Shown one piece after another: positions 43,686-53,040 of a stretch of 64,000 nt of DNA. This DNA is from Microvirga sp. (GTDB lineage: Bacteria; Pseudomonadota; Alphaproteobacteria; Rhizobiales; Beijerinckiaceae), in contig JAQSWQ010000039.1 of NCBI GenBank assembly GCA_029266525.1, positions 1-64,000 on the forward strand. The letters run 5' to 3'. The notes beneath the pieces were generated by a model that saw only the letters and a list, made by a program, of their open reading frames with translations, did no database searches and was not told the DNA's origin. How positions within the stretch are numbered: position 1 is the first letter of the stretch; each line of letters starts with the position of its first letter. The position numbers and the translations under genes were made by a program.

Positions 43686-44210
43686 ATGAAGAAGTTCTTG
43701 ACCTTGTCGGCCGCGGTGGTCGCGGTCGGCCTCACCATGGTCCCCGAGGATGCGTCCGCCCGGCCCTTCGGCGGCCGGGGCTGGGGCGGCGGCGGCTTCC
43801 GCGGCGGCGGCTTCGCCTATCGCGGCGGCTGGGGCGGAGGTTTCCGTCCGGCGGCGGTCGGCTGGCGCGGCGGCGGCTTCGGCTATCGCGGCGGCTGGGG
43901 CGGAGGGTTCCGTCCGGCAGCCGTGGCCTGGCGCGGCGGGGCCTGGGGCGGCGGCTGGCGCGGCGGCTACGGCTACCGCCCCTACCGCTACGGCTATTAC
44001 CGGCCGTACCGCAACTGGGGCTGGGGCGCAGGAGCGCTCGCCGCCGGGGCCCTCATCGGGGCCGCGGCGGCATCGAGCTACTACCCCTCTGGCGGCTACG
44101 GCTACTATGGCGGTTACTACCCGGCGTCCTACGGCTGGGGCTGCTCCCAGACCCTGCAATGGGTCGCGACGCCCTATGGCTGGCGCCAAGCCTGGGTGAC
44201 CACCTGCTGA
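43686..44210 (+). CDS. Secreted glycine/tyrosine-rich protein
   Basis: The 174-residue protein has a signal peptide (MKKFLTLSAAVVAVGLTMVP...ASA) followed by a glycine-rich region with a 22-residue tandem repeat of the GGGF.YRGGWGGGFRPAAV.W type, then Tyr/Arg-rich stretches, a short hydrophobic GALIGAAAAS segment and a conserved end with two cysteines (WGCSQTLQWVATPYGWRQAW...C). Such proteins are common and often linked to the cell envelope; no function is known. GGAGG precedes the ATG. Confidence 0.8.
   Translation: MKKFLTLSAAVVAVGLTMVPEDASARPFGGRGWGGGGFRGGGFAYRGGWGGGFRPAAVGWRGGGFGYRGGWGGGFRPAAVAWRGGAWGGGWRGGYGYRPYRYGYYRPYRNWGWGAGALAAGALIGAAAASSYYPSGGYGYYGGYYPASYGWGCSQTLQWVATPYGWRQAWVTTC
43803..43934 (+). 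repeat. Two 66-bp tandem repeats within the glycine-rich gene
   Basis: Two near-identical 66-bp units (22 codons each) follow one another; the GGCTTCG motif recurs at 43809 and 43875. The few differences are mostly silent or conservative. Copy-number change through slippage or unequal crossing-over is possible. Confidence 0.85.
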
Positions 44211-44230
44211 GCCGCTCGATCTCCTGAGCA

Positions 44231-44258
44231 GAAGCCCCGCGTCCCGGCGCGGGGCTTC
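44231..44258. terminator. Perfect 11-bp hairpin between convergent genes
   Basis: GAAGCCCCGCG and CGCGGGGCTTC pair perfectly around a TCCCGG loop. It lies 20 bp after the glycine-rich gene stop and 16 bp before the GH13 gene stop on the other strand. Without a T-tract it is probably a bidirectional terminator or RNA 3'-end stabiliser. Confidence 0.65.
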
Positions 44259-44274
44259 GGCGGCAGTCGGGCGT

Positions 44275-46299
44275 TCAGATCAGGACATAGACCTTCGCCT
44301 CCCAGGGGAAGATCGGCTCTCGTCCGGCCCACTCGGTCGGCACGTCGCGCTCCTGCGTGATCTCGCGCCATCGCCGGCCGGCGGGCGTCGCGGGCCAGTT
44401 GTTCACGACGTACTCCGAACGGCCATTGAAGGGCTCGGGCGTGCCGAAATCGGAGAAGTTCGCCACCACGATCACGGTCTCGCCTCCGGCCCGGCCACGC
44501 CGCCAAGCCAGCACGCGCTTGCCCTGTTCGAAATCGACGTGGATGAAATCGGTGTCGTTGACCGCGAGCGCCTCGGAGGTGGTGCGCAGTCGCGCCAATC
44601 GCGCCACGTAATCGAAAATACCGCGGCGCCACGGCTCCCCGAGGCGGCCGAAATTCACCGGGTCGACCTGCTTCGGCGGATGCTTGAGCGGCAGGTCGTG
44701 CTGATCGGCGAACTCCTCGCCCGCAAGGATCATCGGAATGCCGACCGCGGTGAACAGGCACACGAAGGCGAGCTTGATCCGACGCTCCTTGTCGGCGACG
44801 CCGTTGTTCTCGAGGAAGTTGAAGAGGCGCTCGTTGCGGAAGCCCTCGACATCGTGCGAGGTCACGTAGTTCACGGCTTGGGCGCCGTCCTCGAATCCGA
44901 GCAGCCGGCAGTCGACGAGCTTGCGCACCGTCCATTCGAAGCTGGGCTCCTTGTCGTCGTTCCGGCCGAGGATCGCGGCCCGCACCATGCGCTTGAACTC
45001 CTCGTTCCAGAGACTGTCGACCCGATGCTGCCGGACGAGATCGACCGGGACCGCGAGCTCCTCCGCGACGACCAGGAAGCGCTGCTCCGCGGCGGGGCCG
45101 GAGAGCCCCTGCTCTCCGGCGCGGTCTCGCCAAACCGCCCGCCCGTGATCCTTGAACTCCTGGATGAAGTCCCAGCTGCCGAAGTTCACGACGCTGTCCA
45201 TCCGCACGCCGTCGGCGCGGAAGTCGAGCAGCCATCGCGAAAGATGGGCAAGCATGATCCGCCGCGCAGGCACCATGCTCCTGCGCTCTCCGGAGATCGG
45301 GTCGTAGCCTTCGGTGCGGAAGCCATACTTGAAGAGAGCGCCGCCGAAATCCTGGCGATCGTCCTCCTCCGGATCGCCGGTGCCGCGGTGGACGTGGAAG
45401 TCGAGGAAGTTGACGGTCTCGTAGGACCAGCGCGTGGCGAAGGCCATGACCACGTCGATGAAGAAGCGGACGCCGTTGCGGTGGCAGCTCTTCACGAGGC
45501 TGGCGAGATCGCTCGAGGCCGTCGGCGAAGCGTGCCCTCGGGGAAAGCCGAGATCGTGGTCCGGGGCGAAGTAGTTGCTCGTCGCATAGCCCCATTCCCG
45601 GTCGACGAAGCTGTCCGCCGGCGGCAGGAGCTCGAGCGCGTTGACCCCGAGCTCGATCAGGTGGGCCCGGCCGCGTTCGAGCGCCGGCATGTCGGCGAAT
45701 GCGACCGACTCGGCATCCAGCTCGATCAGGGCGCGCACGTCGCGGAAGGTGCCGGTGCCGAGCGAGAACCCGGGCTCGAACTCCTGGAGACGGCTCCAGG
45801 TCGTGGGGAGCTCATAGATGACCAGCTTGTTGTTCGCCGGGAGCGACGCCATGGCCGGATCGTCCGCCCAGTCGGCTCGCTCGCCGCCGGGGTCGACCGG
45901 GATAAGCGCGCCGCCGAAGAAGCCGACGACCGCGGCGGGATCGCGGTCGTCCTCGCCATAAGGCGGCAGGCGCGGCGCGAGGAGGCGCCAATCCACCGTG
46001 CAGGCGGTCGGATCGGTGCAGAGGATCCGCCTTCGCCCCTGCCGCCGGGGATCGCTGTCGGCGACCTCGAACCAATAGTGATAGACTTGACCGTCGAGCA
46101 AGCCGCACTCGGCTGCGGCCACCTCCCAGAGATCCGGGAATCCGGCAGCTCGCCTCAACGGCGCCCGGCGGTGCTCCGCGAAGCTCGGCGGATTGCCGTT
46201 CTGGAAGGTCCCGAGCACCACGGCCGGCGGAGGGTCGGTCTCGCGTGGACGCCAGAGCACGAAATGGGTCTGCTTGCGGCGCAAGAGATCGGGCAGCAT
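44275..46299 (-). CDS. GH13 family alpha-glucan/alpha-glycosyl hydrolase
   Basis: The 674-residue alpha-amylase-superfamily enzyme has the catalytic triad in order: nucleophile D368 in DGVRMDSV, acid/base E413 in VVAEEL and D483 in TSHDVEG. An N-terminal region (about 1-110) looks like a carbohydrate-binding or isoamylase-type beta domain, and a C-terminal beta domain ends in EAKVYVLI. No signal peptide, so it should act in the cytoplasm on glycogen, maltodextrins or trehalose-type glucans. Exact specificity (branching, debranching or maltogenic) cannot be read; no glg genes are near. Confidence 0.8.
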   Translation of the reverse strand: MLPDLLRRKQTHFVLWRPRETDPPPAVVLGTFQNGNPPSFAEHRRAPLRRAAGFPDLWEVAAAECGLLDGQVYHYWFEVADSDPRRQGRRRILCTDPTACTVDWRLLAPRLPPYGEDDRDPAAVVGFFGGALIPVDPGGERADWADDPAMASLPANNKLVIYELPTTWSRLQEFEPGFSLGTGTFRDVRALIELDAESVAFADMPALERGRAHLIELGVNALELLPPADSFVDREWGYATSNYFAPDHDLGFPRGHASPTASSDLASLVKSCHRNGVRFFIDVVMAFATRWSYETVNFLDFHVHRGTGDPEEDDRQDFGGALFKYGFRTEGYDPISGERRSMVPARRIMLAHLSRWLLDFRADGVRMDSVVNFGSWDFIQEFKDHGRAVWRDRAGEQGLSGPAAEQRFLVVAEELAVPVDLVRQHRVDSLWNEEFKRMVRAAILGRNDDKEPSFEWTVRKLVDCRLLGFEDGAQAVNYVTSHDVEGFRNERLFNFLENNGVADKERRIKLAFVCLFTAVGIPMILAGEEFADQHDLPLKHPPKQVDPVNFGRLGEPWRRGIFDYVARLARLRTTSEALAVNDTDFIHVDFEQGKRVLAWRRGRAGGETVIVVANFSDFGTPEPFNGRSEYVVNNWPATPAGRRWREITQERDVPTEWAGREPIFPWEAKVYVLI

Positions 46300-46456
46300 C
46301 CGCGCCTCCTCGGCCGGTCAGCCCCCGTTCCCGCGGCTGCCCTTTTTTATCAGGGCCGAACCGCATCAAGGGCATCATACGCCCACCACGTCTCGGATGG
46401 ATAGGCGCAGCGCTGCCCGCGTTGCTTGTTACTCCCCGGGTCGAACGCCGCCGCGC

Positions 46457-47386
46457 TTACGCCGCTTCCTTGAGGCCCACCTCCGGCAGCTTCGGCCGGT
46501 TCGCGAGCGCTTTCGCCATCACGGCTTCGACATGAGCCTTGTCGGTGCCCTCGAGCGGCAGCCGCGGCGGGCGGGTCAGCGCCGAACCGCGGCCCATGAT
46601 GGCTTCGCACAGCTTGATGCACTGCACGAGGTCCGGACGGGCGTCGAGGTGGAGGAGCGGCATGAACCACTCGTAGAGCGGCATCGCCTCCTCGTAGCGC
46701 CCGGCGCGGGCGAGGCGGAACAGCGTCTCGCCCTCGCGCGGGAAGGCGTTCGACATGCCAGACACCCAGCCGACCGCGCCGACCATCACGCTCTCGACCA
46801 CCACGTCGTCGAGCCCCGCGAACAGCACGAAGCGGTCGCCCACCATGTTGCGGGTGTCGATAAAGCGGCGCGTATCGCCGGAGGAATCCTTGAAGCAGAC
46901 GACGGTGTCGCAATCGGCGAGCGAGGCGAGGATGTCGGGGGTGACGTCGTTCTTGTAGATCGGGGGATTGTTGTAGACCATCACCGGCAGATCGGTCGCC
47001 TGGGAGACGGTGCGGAAATGGGCCGCCGTCTCATGCGGCTTCGAGGAGTAGACCAGAGCCGGCATCACCATCACGCCGTCGATGCCGACCCGGGCTGCCT
47101 CCTTCGCGGTCTCGCAGGCAAAGGCAGTGGTGAACTCAGCGATGCCGGCGATGACCGGCACGCGCCCGCGGGCGACGCCCTTCGCGGTTTCCATCACGGC
47201 GATCTTCTCGGCGCGGCTCATCGAGGTGTTCTCGCCGACCGTTCCGCAGACAATGAGCCCCGAGACGCCGTCGCGGATCAGCCCCTCGATGACCTTCGCG
47301 GTCCCCTCTAGATCGAGGCTGAAATCCTTCCGGAACTGGGTGGTGACCGCCGGAAACACGCCTTCCCAACCGATCCTTGCCGCCAT
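46457..47386 (-). CDS. DapA/NAL family lyase (dihydrodipicolinate synthase-like)
   Basis: This 309-residue TIM-barrel aldolase has Schiff-base lysine K166 in CFKDSSGD, the tyrosine Y138 in VMVYNNPP and GTVGEN (48-53; most family members have GTTGE). These are family signatures, but true DapA is usually elsewhere; members such as 2-keto-3-deoxy-L-arabinonate dehydratase or related keto-acid lyases are as likely. GGGAGGA precedes the ATG, and an in-frame upstream extension lacks conserved sequence. It is divergent from the TRAP transporter, a usual arrangement for catabolic lyases. Confidence 0.82.
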   Translation of the reverse strand: MAARIGWEGVFPAVTTQFRKDFSLDLEGTAKVIEGLIRDGVSGLIVCGTVGENTSMSRAEKIAVMETAKGVARGRVPVIAGIAEFTTAFACETAKEAARVGIDGVMVMPALVYSSKPHETAAHFRTVSQATDLPVMVYNNPPIYKNDVTPDILASLADCDTVVCFKDSSGDTRRFIDTRNMVGDRFVLFAGLDDVVVESVMVGAVGWVSGMSNAFPREGETLFRLARAGRYEEAMPLYEWFMPLLHLDARPDLVQCIKLCEAIMGRGSALTRPPRLPLEGTDKAHVEAVMAKALANRPKLPEVGLKEAA

Positions 47387-47564
47387 CTGAAATCCTCCCG
47401 CGAATGCCGGCGCGATGTTCCCAAGCGGCGCTTGCCTGTCAATGGCGGCAGGCGCGGGCCAGAACGCCGGCCGCGTCATGGCGGATCCTTCCTCACCCCG
47501 TGTTTACAAGCCTCCAGGCTTCGGTCTCAAATGCCGCCGAACGGCTCGGCGAAGGGAGGATCGG

Positions 47565-48587
47565 ATGAAGGGCTTGATCTCGGCGGCCGCGGTCGCGCTC
47601 TCGGCGCTCGGGCTCGCCGCCCCGGCTTCGGCGCAGGACAAGACCGTCTCCCTGAAGATCGCCCATTGGCTGCCGCCTGCGCATGCGCTCCACGCGGCGT
47701 TCGATACCTGGGGCAAGTCGGTGCAGGAGGCCTCGGGCGGGACCATCCGGTACCAGCTCTTTCCCGCGCAGCAGCTCGGCCAGGCCAAGGATCATTACGA
47801 CATGGCCCGCGACGGCATCGCTGACCTCGCCTACATCAACCCCGGATACCAACCCGGCCGTTTCCCGATCATCGGCGCGGCCGAGCTCCCCTTGCTGTTC
47901 GCGAACGGCAAGTCGGGCTCCGCGGCCTTCGACGCGTGGTACCGCAAATACGCGGCACAGGAGATGGGCGACGTGAAGGTCTGCGCCACCTGGGTGCACG
48001 CGCCCGGGACCTTCCACTCGAAGAAGAAGATCACTCGTCCCGAGGACGTGAAGGGCCTCAAGGTGCGCTCGGCGAACGCCACCGTCGGCCGCATGGTCAC
48101 GATGCTCGGCGCGACCAACGTGCAAGTCTCGGCCCCCGAGGCACGCGAGGCGATGGAGCGCGGCGTCGCCGACGCCATCACCTTTCCCTGGGACTCGATC
48201 ATCCTGTTCGGCATCGACAAGGCGGCCAAGTTCCACATGGACGCGCCGCTCTATGTCAGCCTGTTCGTGCTTGCGATGAACAAGGGGACCTATGAGGGCA
48301 TGTCGGCGGCGCAGAAGCGGGTCATCGACAATCACTGCAACACCGAGTGGGCGGAAAAGATCTCCGGCGCCTGGGCCGACAAGGAGGAATCGGGCCGCGA
48401 CAAGCTGCGCGGCATGGCAGGTCACACGCTGACCGCGCCCAGCGCCGCCGAGCTCGAGGAGTGGCGCAAGATCGTCGACCCGCTTGCCAAGGAGTGGTCG
48501 GCCGAGGTCGGGAGGAAGGGCCTCAACCCCGATCAGGTGCTCGGCGAGCTCAAGGACGAGTTGAAGAAACGGAGCGCCTCGTTCTGA
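47565..48587 (+). CDS. dctP: TRAP transporter periplasmic solute-binding protein (DctP family)
   Basis: The 340-residue protein has a signal peptide (cleavage near ASAQ, about residue 23) and the DctP pattern: LKIAHWLPPAHALHAAFDTW, a GTIRYQLFPAQQLG strand, and the substrate-site region WDSIILFGIDKAAKFH. It would bind a carboxylate or similar ligand in the periplasm and hand it to the DctQM membrane parts encoded directly downstream. GGGAGGA ribosome binding site. Ligand unknown; a sugar acid or keto acid would fit the neighbouring lyase. Confidence 0.9.
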   Translation: MKGLISAAAVALSALGLAAPASAQDKTVSLKIAHWLPPAHALHAAFDTWGKSVQEASGGTIRYQLFPAQQLGQAKDHYDMARDGIADLAYINPGYQPGRFPIIGAAELPLLFANGKSGSAAFDAWYRKYAAQEMGDVKVCATWVHAPGTFHSKKKITRPEDVKGLKVRSANATVGRMVTMLGATNVQVSAPEAREAMERGVADAITFPWDSIILFGIDKAAKFHMDAPLYVSLFVLAMNKGTYEGMSAAQKRVIDNHCNTEWAEKISGAWADKEESGRDKLRGMAGHTLTAPSAAELEEWRKIVDPLAKEWSAEVGRKGLNPDQVLGELKDELKKRSASF

Positions 48588-48604
48588 CCGCCTGAAGCGC
48601 CGCC

Positions 48605-49069
48605 ATGGACGCCTGGGTCCTGCGGACCGAAAAGGCCGCTGGCGTCTTCCTCGGCGCGATCGCCTTCGTCACCTTCGTCAGCGTGAGCTTGCGCGGCACG
48701 TTCGGCTTCGCGATCCCCGACGGCTTCGACGTGTCGCGCCTGATGCTCGCGACCGCGATGTTCTGGGGCATCGCCTCGACCAGCTTCCGAAACGAGCACA
48801 TTCAGGTCGACATCCTCTGGCAACTGCTCCCGCCCGCCGGGCGGCGCCGGCTGGACATGGTGGCGACCGCGATCACGCTCGTCTTCATGGCGGTGTTCGC
48901 GGTCATGCTCGCGCAGAAGATCATGAGCACCTGGCGCAGCGGCGAGGCGACCTTCGACATCCGCCTGCCGATCTGGCCCTTCCACCTCCTCGCCGGGCTG
49001 GGCATCGCCTTTGCGACACTGCTCCTCGCGATCCGCCTCGCACGGCTCGGGCGCGGCGAGGAGACCTGA
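48605..49069 (+). CDS. dctQ: TRAP transporter small permease (DctQ family)
   Basis: This 154-residue inner-membrane protein has four predicted hydrophobic segments: GVFLGAIAFVTFVSVSLRGT, LMLATAMFWGIASTSF, DMVATAITLVFMAVFAV and HLLAGLGIAFATLLLAI. The short FRNEHIQVDIL segment between the second and third is typical of DctQ. It pairs with the large permease and lies 17 bp after dctP and immediately before dctM. Confidence 0.9.
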   Translation: MDAWVLRTEKAAGVFLGAIAFVTFVSVSLRGTFGFAIPDGFDVSRLMLATAMFWGIASTSFRNEHIQVDILWQLLPPAGRRRLDMVATAITLVFMAVFAVMLAQKIMSTWRSGEATFDIRLPIWPFHLLAGLGIAFATLLLAIRLARLGRGEET

Positions 49070-50371
49070 GTGGAGCGCGAGACCGTCGCAGCCGTCGGCT
49101 TCGCGGCGCTGTTCGTGCTGATGGCGCTACGCGTGCCGATCGGCATAGCGATGGGGATCGTCGGCGTCGCGGGCTTCGCGCTTCTGTCCTCGCTCTATCC
49201 CGCCCTCAATCTCCTCGCCCAGTCGCCGATCCGCGTCTCGACCGATTGGGACCTCGCGGTGATCCCGCTGTTCATCCTGATGGGTTCCTTCGCGACGGCC
49301 TCGGGCATAAGCCGCGAGCTGTTCCGGGCTTCGAACGCTTGGCTCGCCCATCGCCGCGGCGGGCTCGCCATGGCCACGGTCATGGCCTGCGCCGGGTTTG
49401 CGGCGATCAACGGCTCGTCGGTCGCGACCGCCGCCACCATGACCAACATCGCGTTGCCCGAGATGCGCAAGGCAGGCTACGCAACCGGCTTCAGCACGGG
49501 CGTGATCGCGGCCGGCGGGACGCTCGGCATCATGATCCCCCCATCGGTGATCTTCGCGATCTACGGCGTGCTCACCGAGCAGGACATCTCCAGGCTCTTC
49601 GTCGCCGGCATCATTCCCGGCCTCCTAGCGGTTGCGCTCTACATCATCACGATCCAGATCATCGGCGCCTTTCGGCCCGAGATCATGCCGCGCGGCCCGC
49701 GGTCGGACGCCCGCGAGCGCATCGCCTCGCTCGGCGACGTCTGGGCGACCGCGCTCCTCTTCCTCTTCATCATCGGCGGCATGTATGGCGGCCTGTTCAC
49801 CGCGACGGAGGCGGCCGGCATGGGAGCGGGCGGAGCCTTCCTGATCGGGCTCGCCCGCCGACGCCTGTCCCGTCAGGCGATCATGGCCTGCCTCGTCGAG
49901 AGCGTTCGGACTTCGGCTGCGATCTTCACCATCATCATCGGCGCGTTCCTGTTCGGCTATTTCCTCGTGGTAACGAACGCCACGCAGAGCATCACGACCT
50001 TCATGCTCGGCCTGCCGTTCGGTCCTTACGGCATCCTCGGGGTGATCATCCTGATGTACCTCGTCCTCGGCGGGCTCATGGACGAGCTCGCGATGATCCT
50101 TCTCACCATCCCGATCGTCTTCCCGGTGATCACGCAACTCGGCTTCGACCCGATCTGGTTCGGGGTGATCGTGGTGATGGTGGTGACGCTCGGCATGGTC
50201 ATGCCGCCGATCGGCATCAACGTGTTCGTGATCAACTCGATCGCCAAGGACGTGAAGATCGAGACGATCTATCGGGGCGTGATGCCGTTCATCGTCACCG
50301 ACCTGATCCGGCTCGCGATCCTCGTGGCCTTCCCATCGCTGTCATTGTTCCTTCCCTCGCAGATGGGCTGA
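49070..50371 (+). CDS. dctM: TRAP transporter large permease (DctM family)
   Basis: This 433-residue secondary transporter has the DctM pattern of about 12 hydrophobic segments, with VIPLFILMGSFATASG, a central GTLGIMIPPSVIFAIYG and the C-terminal GMVMPPIGINVFVINSIA hairpin. It drives solute uptake using the sodium gradient. GTG start, directly after the dctQ stop. It is convergent with ftsY across 101 bp. Confidence 0.93.
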   Translation: MERETVAAVGFAALFVLMALRVPIGIAMGIVGVAGFALLSSLYPALNLLAQSPIRVSTDWDLAVIPLFILMGSFATASGISRELFRASNAWLAHRRGGLAMATVMACAGFAAINGSSVATAATMTNIALPEMRKAGYATGFSTGVIAAGGTLGIMIPPSVIFAIYGVLTEQDISRLFVAGIIPGLLAVALYIITIQIIGAFRPEIMPRGPRSDARERIASLGDVWATALLFLFIIGGMYGGLFTATEAAGMGAGGAFLIGLARRRLSRQAIMACLVESVRTSAAIFTIIIGAFLFGYFLVVTNATQSITTFMLGLPFGPYGILGVIILMYLVLGGLMDELAMILLTIPIVFPVITQLGFDPIWFGVIVVMVVTLGMVMPPIGINVFVINSIAKDVKIETIYRGVMPFIVTDLIRLAILVAFPSLSLFLPSQMG

Positions 50372-50472
50372 ACATCCGTTGCCATTGGCATGCGCGCCCT
50401 TTGCTCGATCTTCGCTCCGTCGATGAGATCCTCTCCTTCGACCGCCAAGACTGACATCGCTTCGGCGCTCGT

Positions 50473-51750
50473 CTAAGTGTCCTCCTCGAGCCCGGCGATG
50501 GCGCGGGCGAAGTCGCGGGCCGTGAAGGGCTGGAGGTCGTCGATCGCTTCGCCGACGCCGATGTAGTGCACCGGCAGGCCGAACTTCTGTGCAAGAGCAA
50601 CCAGGATGCCTCCCCGGGCGGTGCCGTCGAGCTTTGTCATGATGAGCCCGGTCACCCCCGCCGCCTTCTGGAACAGCTCGACCTGCGAGAGCGCGTTCTG
50701 ACCGACCGTCGCGTCGAGCACGAGCAGCGTCGCGTGCGGCGCCGCTTGGTCGACCTTCTTGACCACCCGCACCACCTTCTCGAGCTCGGCCATGAGCTGC
50801 GTCTTGTTCTGGAGCCGCCCAGCGGTATCGACGAGGAGCACGTCAGCCCCCTCGCGCCGCGCCTGTTCGATCGCGTCGAAGGCGAGCCCGGCGGGGTCGG
50901 CGCCCTGCTCGCGCGCGACGACCGGCACGCCGGTGCGCTCGCCCCACACCTTGAGCTGCTCGATCGCGGCGGCCCTGAAGGTGTCGCCCGCGGCGAGCAT
51001 GACCTTCAGGCCGTCGGCGCGGAACTTCTGAGCTAGCTTGCCGATCGTGGTGGTCTTGCCTGAGCCGTTGACCCCGACCACCAGCAGAACGAAAGGTCGG
51101 CGTGCGCGGTCGATGGCGAGCGGCCTCGCCACGGGCGCGAGCGCCTTCTCCACCTCGGCAGCCATGATCGCCTTCACCTCGGCCGGCGAGATCTCCTTGT
51201 CGTAGCGGCCGTGACCGATCGCCTGCGCGATGCGGGAAGCGCTCTCGATGCCGAGATCGGCCTGCACGAGCACGTCCTCGAGCTCCTCGAGCGTCGCTGC
51301 GTCGAGCTTGCGCTTCACGAGAAGGCTCGTGACGCTCTCGCCGATCGAGGAGGAGGTGCGCCGCATCCCGTCGGCGAGGCGGCGCCACCAATTCTTCGGC
51401 TGGGATACGGCAGGCAGGGCCGGTGCCGGCTCGGGCTCGGCGCGGGGGACGGGTTCCTTCGGCGCCGCGCCCTGCGGCTCGCGGCCCTCCACCGGCTGCA
51501 GGTCCGCGCCGGCAAGCTCCGCTGCGGCCTTCCCCTCCGCCGGCAGGTCGGGAGACGCCTGCGTCGCCGCCGGCTCGACCGGCGGCAGGTCGCCGGCCGC
51601 GGCAGCGGTGGTGAAATCCGGCGTTCCCTCGTAGGCGGACGCAGCCGGATCGGGCGTCCTCTCCCTCTCCTCAGGTTTGGCGGGCTCCGCAGGCTCGCGC
51701 CCGAGGAGGCGGTCCCAAAGACCTGGTTTGCGCTTCTGCATCTCGCTCAT
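50473..51750 (-). CDS. ftsY: Signal recognition particle receptor FtsY
   Basis: The 425-residue SRP-GTPase has a long acidic, proline-rich N-terminal A domain (1-118), as usual in alphaproteobacteria, then the NG domain: N helices (WWRRLADGMRRTSSS), the P-loop GVNGSGKTTT (226-235), AAGDTFRAAAIEQL, DTAGRLQNK, and TKLDGTARGG. It docks SRP-ribosome complexes at the inner membrane. It follows mtaB by 45 bp in the dapF-mtaB-ftsY operon. Confidence 0.96.
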   Translation of the reverse strand: MSEMQKRKPGLWDRLLGREPAEPAKPEERERTPDPAASAYEGTPDFTTAAAAGDLPPVEPAATQASPDLPAEGKAAAELAGADLQPVEGREPQGAAPKEPVPRAEPEPAPALPAVSQPKNWWRRLADGMRRTSSSIGESVTSLLVKRKLDAATLEELEDVLVQADLGIESASRIAQAIGHGRYDKEISPAEVKAIMAAEVEKALAPVARPLAIDRARRPFVLLVVGVNGSGKTTTIGKLAQKFRADGLKVMLAAGDTFRAAAIEQLKVWGERTGVPVVAREQGADPAGLAFDAIEQARREGADVLLVDTAGRLQNKTQLMAELEKVVRVVKKVDQAAPHATLLVLDATVGQNALSQVELFQKAAGVTGLIMTKLDGTARGGILVALAQKFGLPVHYIGVGEAIDDLQPFTARDFARAIAGLEEDT

Positions 51751-51795
51751 CGCTGGAATCGATCTGGTTGGATCTGCTCGACGCCTCGCGGCCGC

Positions 51796-53040
51796 TCAGG
51801 CGGCGAGCAGCTCGCGCCCGTCATGGCCGGCGATCGCGACCTCGCGGATCTCGCCGGCCCGGACCGGGGCCGGGAAGCGGACCAGCGTGAAGGCCTCGGT
51901 GCGACCGATGCCGTCGCTCTCGGTCAGCACGCTGCGGCGGGCGCCGAGCTCGCCTTCGAGATGGCGCGCGAGCGCCTCGGTGCCCTTCTCGCGCAGGCGC
52001 TTCGCGCGTTCCCTCACGACCTCGCGCGCGACCTGCGGCATGCGCGCGGCGGGCGTGCCGGGCCGGGACGAAAAGGGAAAGACGTGCAGGTGGGTCAGCC
52101 CGCATTCGCCGACGAGATCAAGCGAGCGGGCGAACATGTCTTCGGTCTCCGTCGGGAAGCCGGCGATCATGTCGGCGCCGAGCACTACGTTGGGCCGCAG
52201 CCGCCGAACCTGATCGCAGAAGCGGATCGCGTCGTCGCGCAGATGGCGCCGCTTCATGCGCTTGAGCACGAGGTCGTCGCCGGCCTGGAGCGAAAGATGC
52301 AGATGCGGCATGAGCCGCCCCTCGGTCGCGAGCGCGTCCAGAAGGTGGTCGTCGGCCTCGACCGAGTCGATCGAGGACAGGCGCAGCCGCGGCAGCTCCG
52401 GCACGTTGCGCAGGATGCTCCTGACGAGCGTGCCGAGCTTCGGCGCGCCGGGCAGGTCCTTGCCGTAGCTGGTCACGTCGACGCCCGTGAGGACGACTTC
52501 GAGCGCGCCGTGCTCGACGAGCGTGCGGATCTGATCGACGACCGCACCCATCGGCACCGAGCGCGAGTTCCCGCGGCCATAGGGGATGATACAGAAGGTG
52601 CAGCGGTGGTCGCAGCCGTTCTGCACCTGGACGAAGGCGCGGGTACGCCCGCGCATACCGTCGATCAGATGGAGGGCGGTCTCCTTCACCGAGAAGATGT
52701 CGTCGACACGGATCGGCTCACCGCCGCCGACGCGCAGCGCCTCCCAGGTGCCCGCCCTCATCTTGGCGTCGTTGCCGACGACCTGCGACACGCCGGGCAG
52801 GCTGGCGAAGCTCTCGGGCTCGACCTGGGCGGCGCAGCCGGTCACGACGATGCGCTTCTGCGGGTTCTCGCGCGCAAGCCGGCGGATCGACTGCCGCGCC
52901 TGGCGCGTCGCCTCGGCCGTCACGGCGCAGGTGTTGACGATCACGACGTCCTCGTGCCCTGCGGCCTCGGCCTGAGCGCGCATCGATTCCGACTCGTAGG
53001 TGTTGAGCCGGCAGCCGAACGTCACCACCTCGACGCCCAT
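51796..53040 (-). CDS. mtaB: tRNA t6A37 methylthiotransferase MtaB
   Basis: The 414-residue radical-SAM enzyme converts t6A to ms2t6A at position 37 of tRNAs. The N-terminal UPF0004 domain carries C10 (TFGCRLN), C38 (VNTCAVT) and C69 (TGCAAQ) for the second cluster; the radical-SAM CxxxCxxC is CDHRCTFC (143-150); a TRAM domain follows at the end. The MTFGCRLN start and tRNA-modifying pattern fit MtaB rather than MiaB or RimO. The ATG overlaps the dapF stop (TGATG). Confidence 0.93.
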   Translation of the reverse strand: MGVEVVTFGCRLNTYESESMRAQAEAAGHEDVVIVNTCAVTAEATRQARQSIRRLARENPQKRIVVTGCAAQVEPESFASLPGVSQVVGNDAKMRAGTWEALRVGGGEPIRVDDIFSVKETALHLIDGMRGRTRAFVQVQNGCDHRCTFCIIPYGRGNSRSVPMGAVVDQIRTLVEHGALEVVLTGVDVTSYGKDLPGAPKLGTLVRSILRNVPELPRLRLSSIDSVEADDHLLDALATEGRLMPHLHLSLQAGDDLVLKRMKRRHLRDDAIRFCDQVRRLRPNVVLGADMIAGFPTETEDMFARSLDLVGECGLTHLHVFPFSSRPGTPAARMPQVAREVVRERAKRLREKGTEALARHLEGELGARRSVLTESDGIGRTEAFTLVRFPAPVRAGEIREVAIAGHDGRELLAA

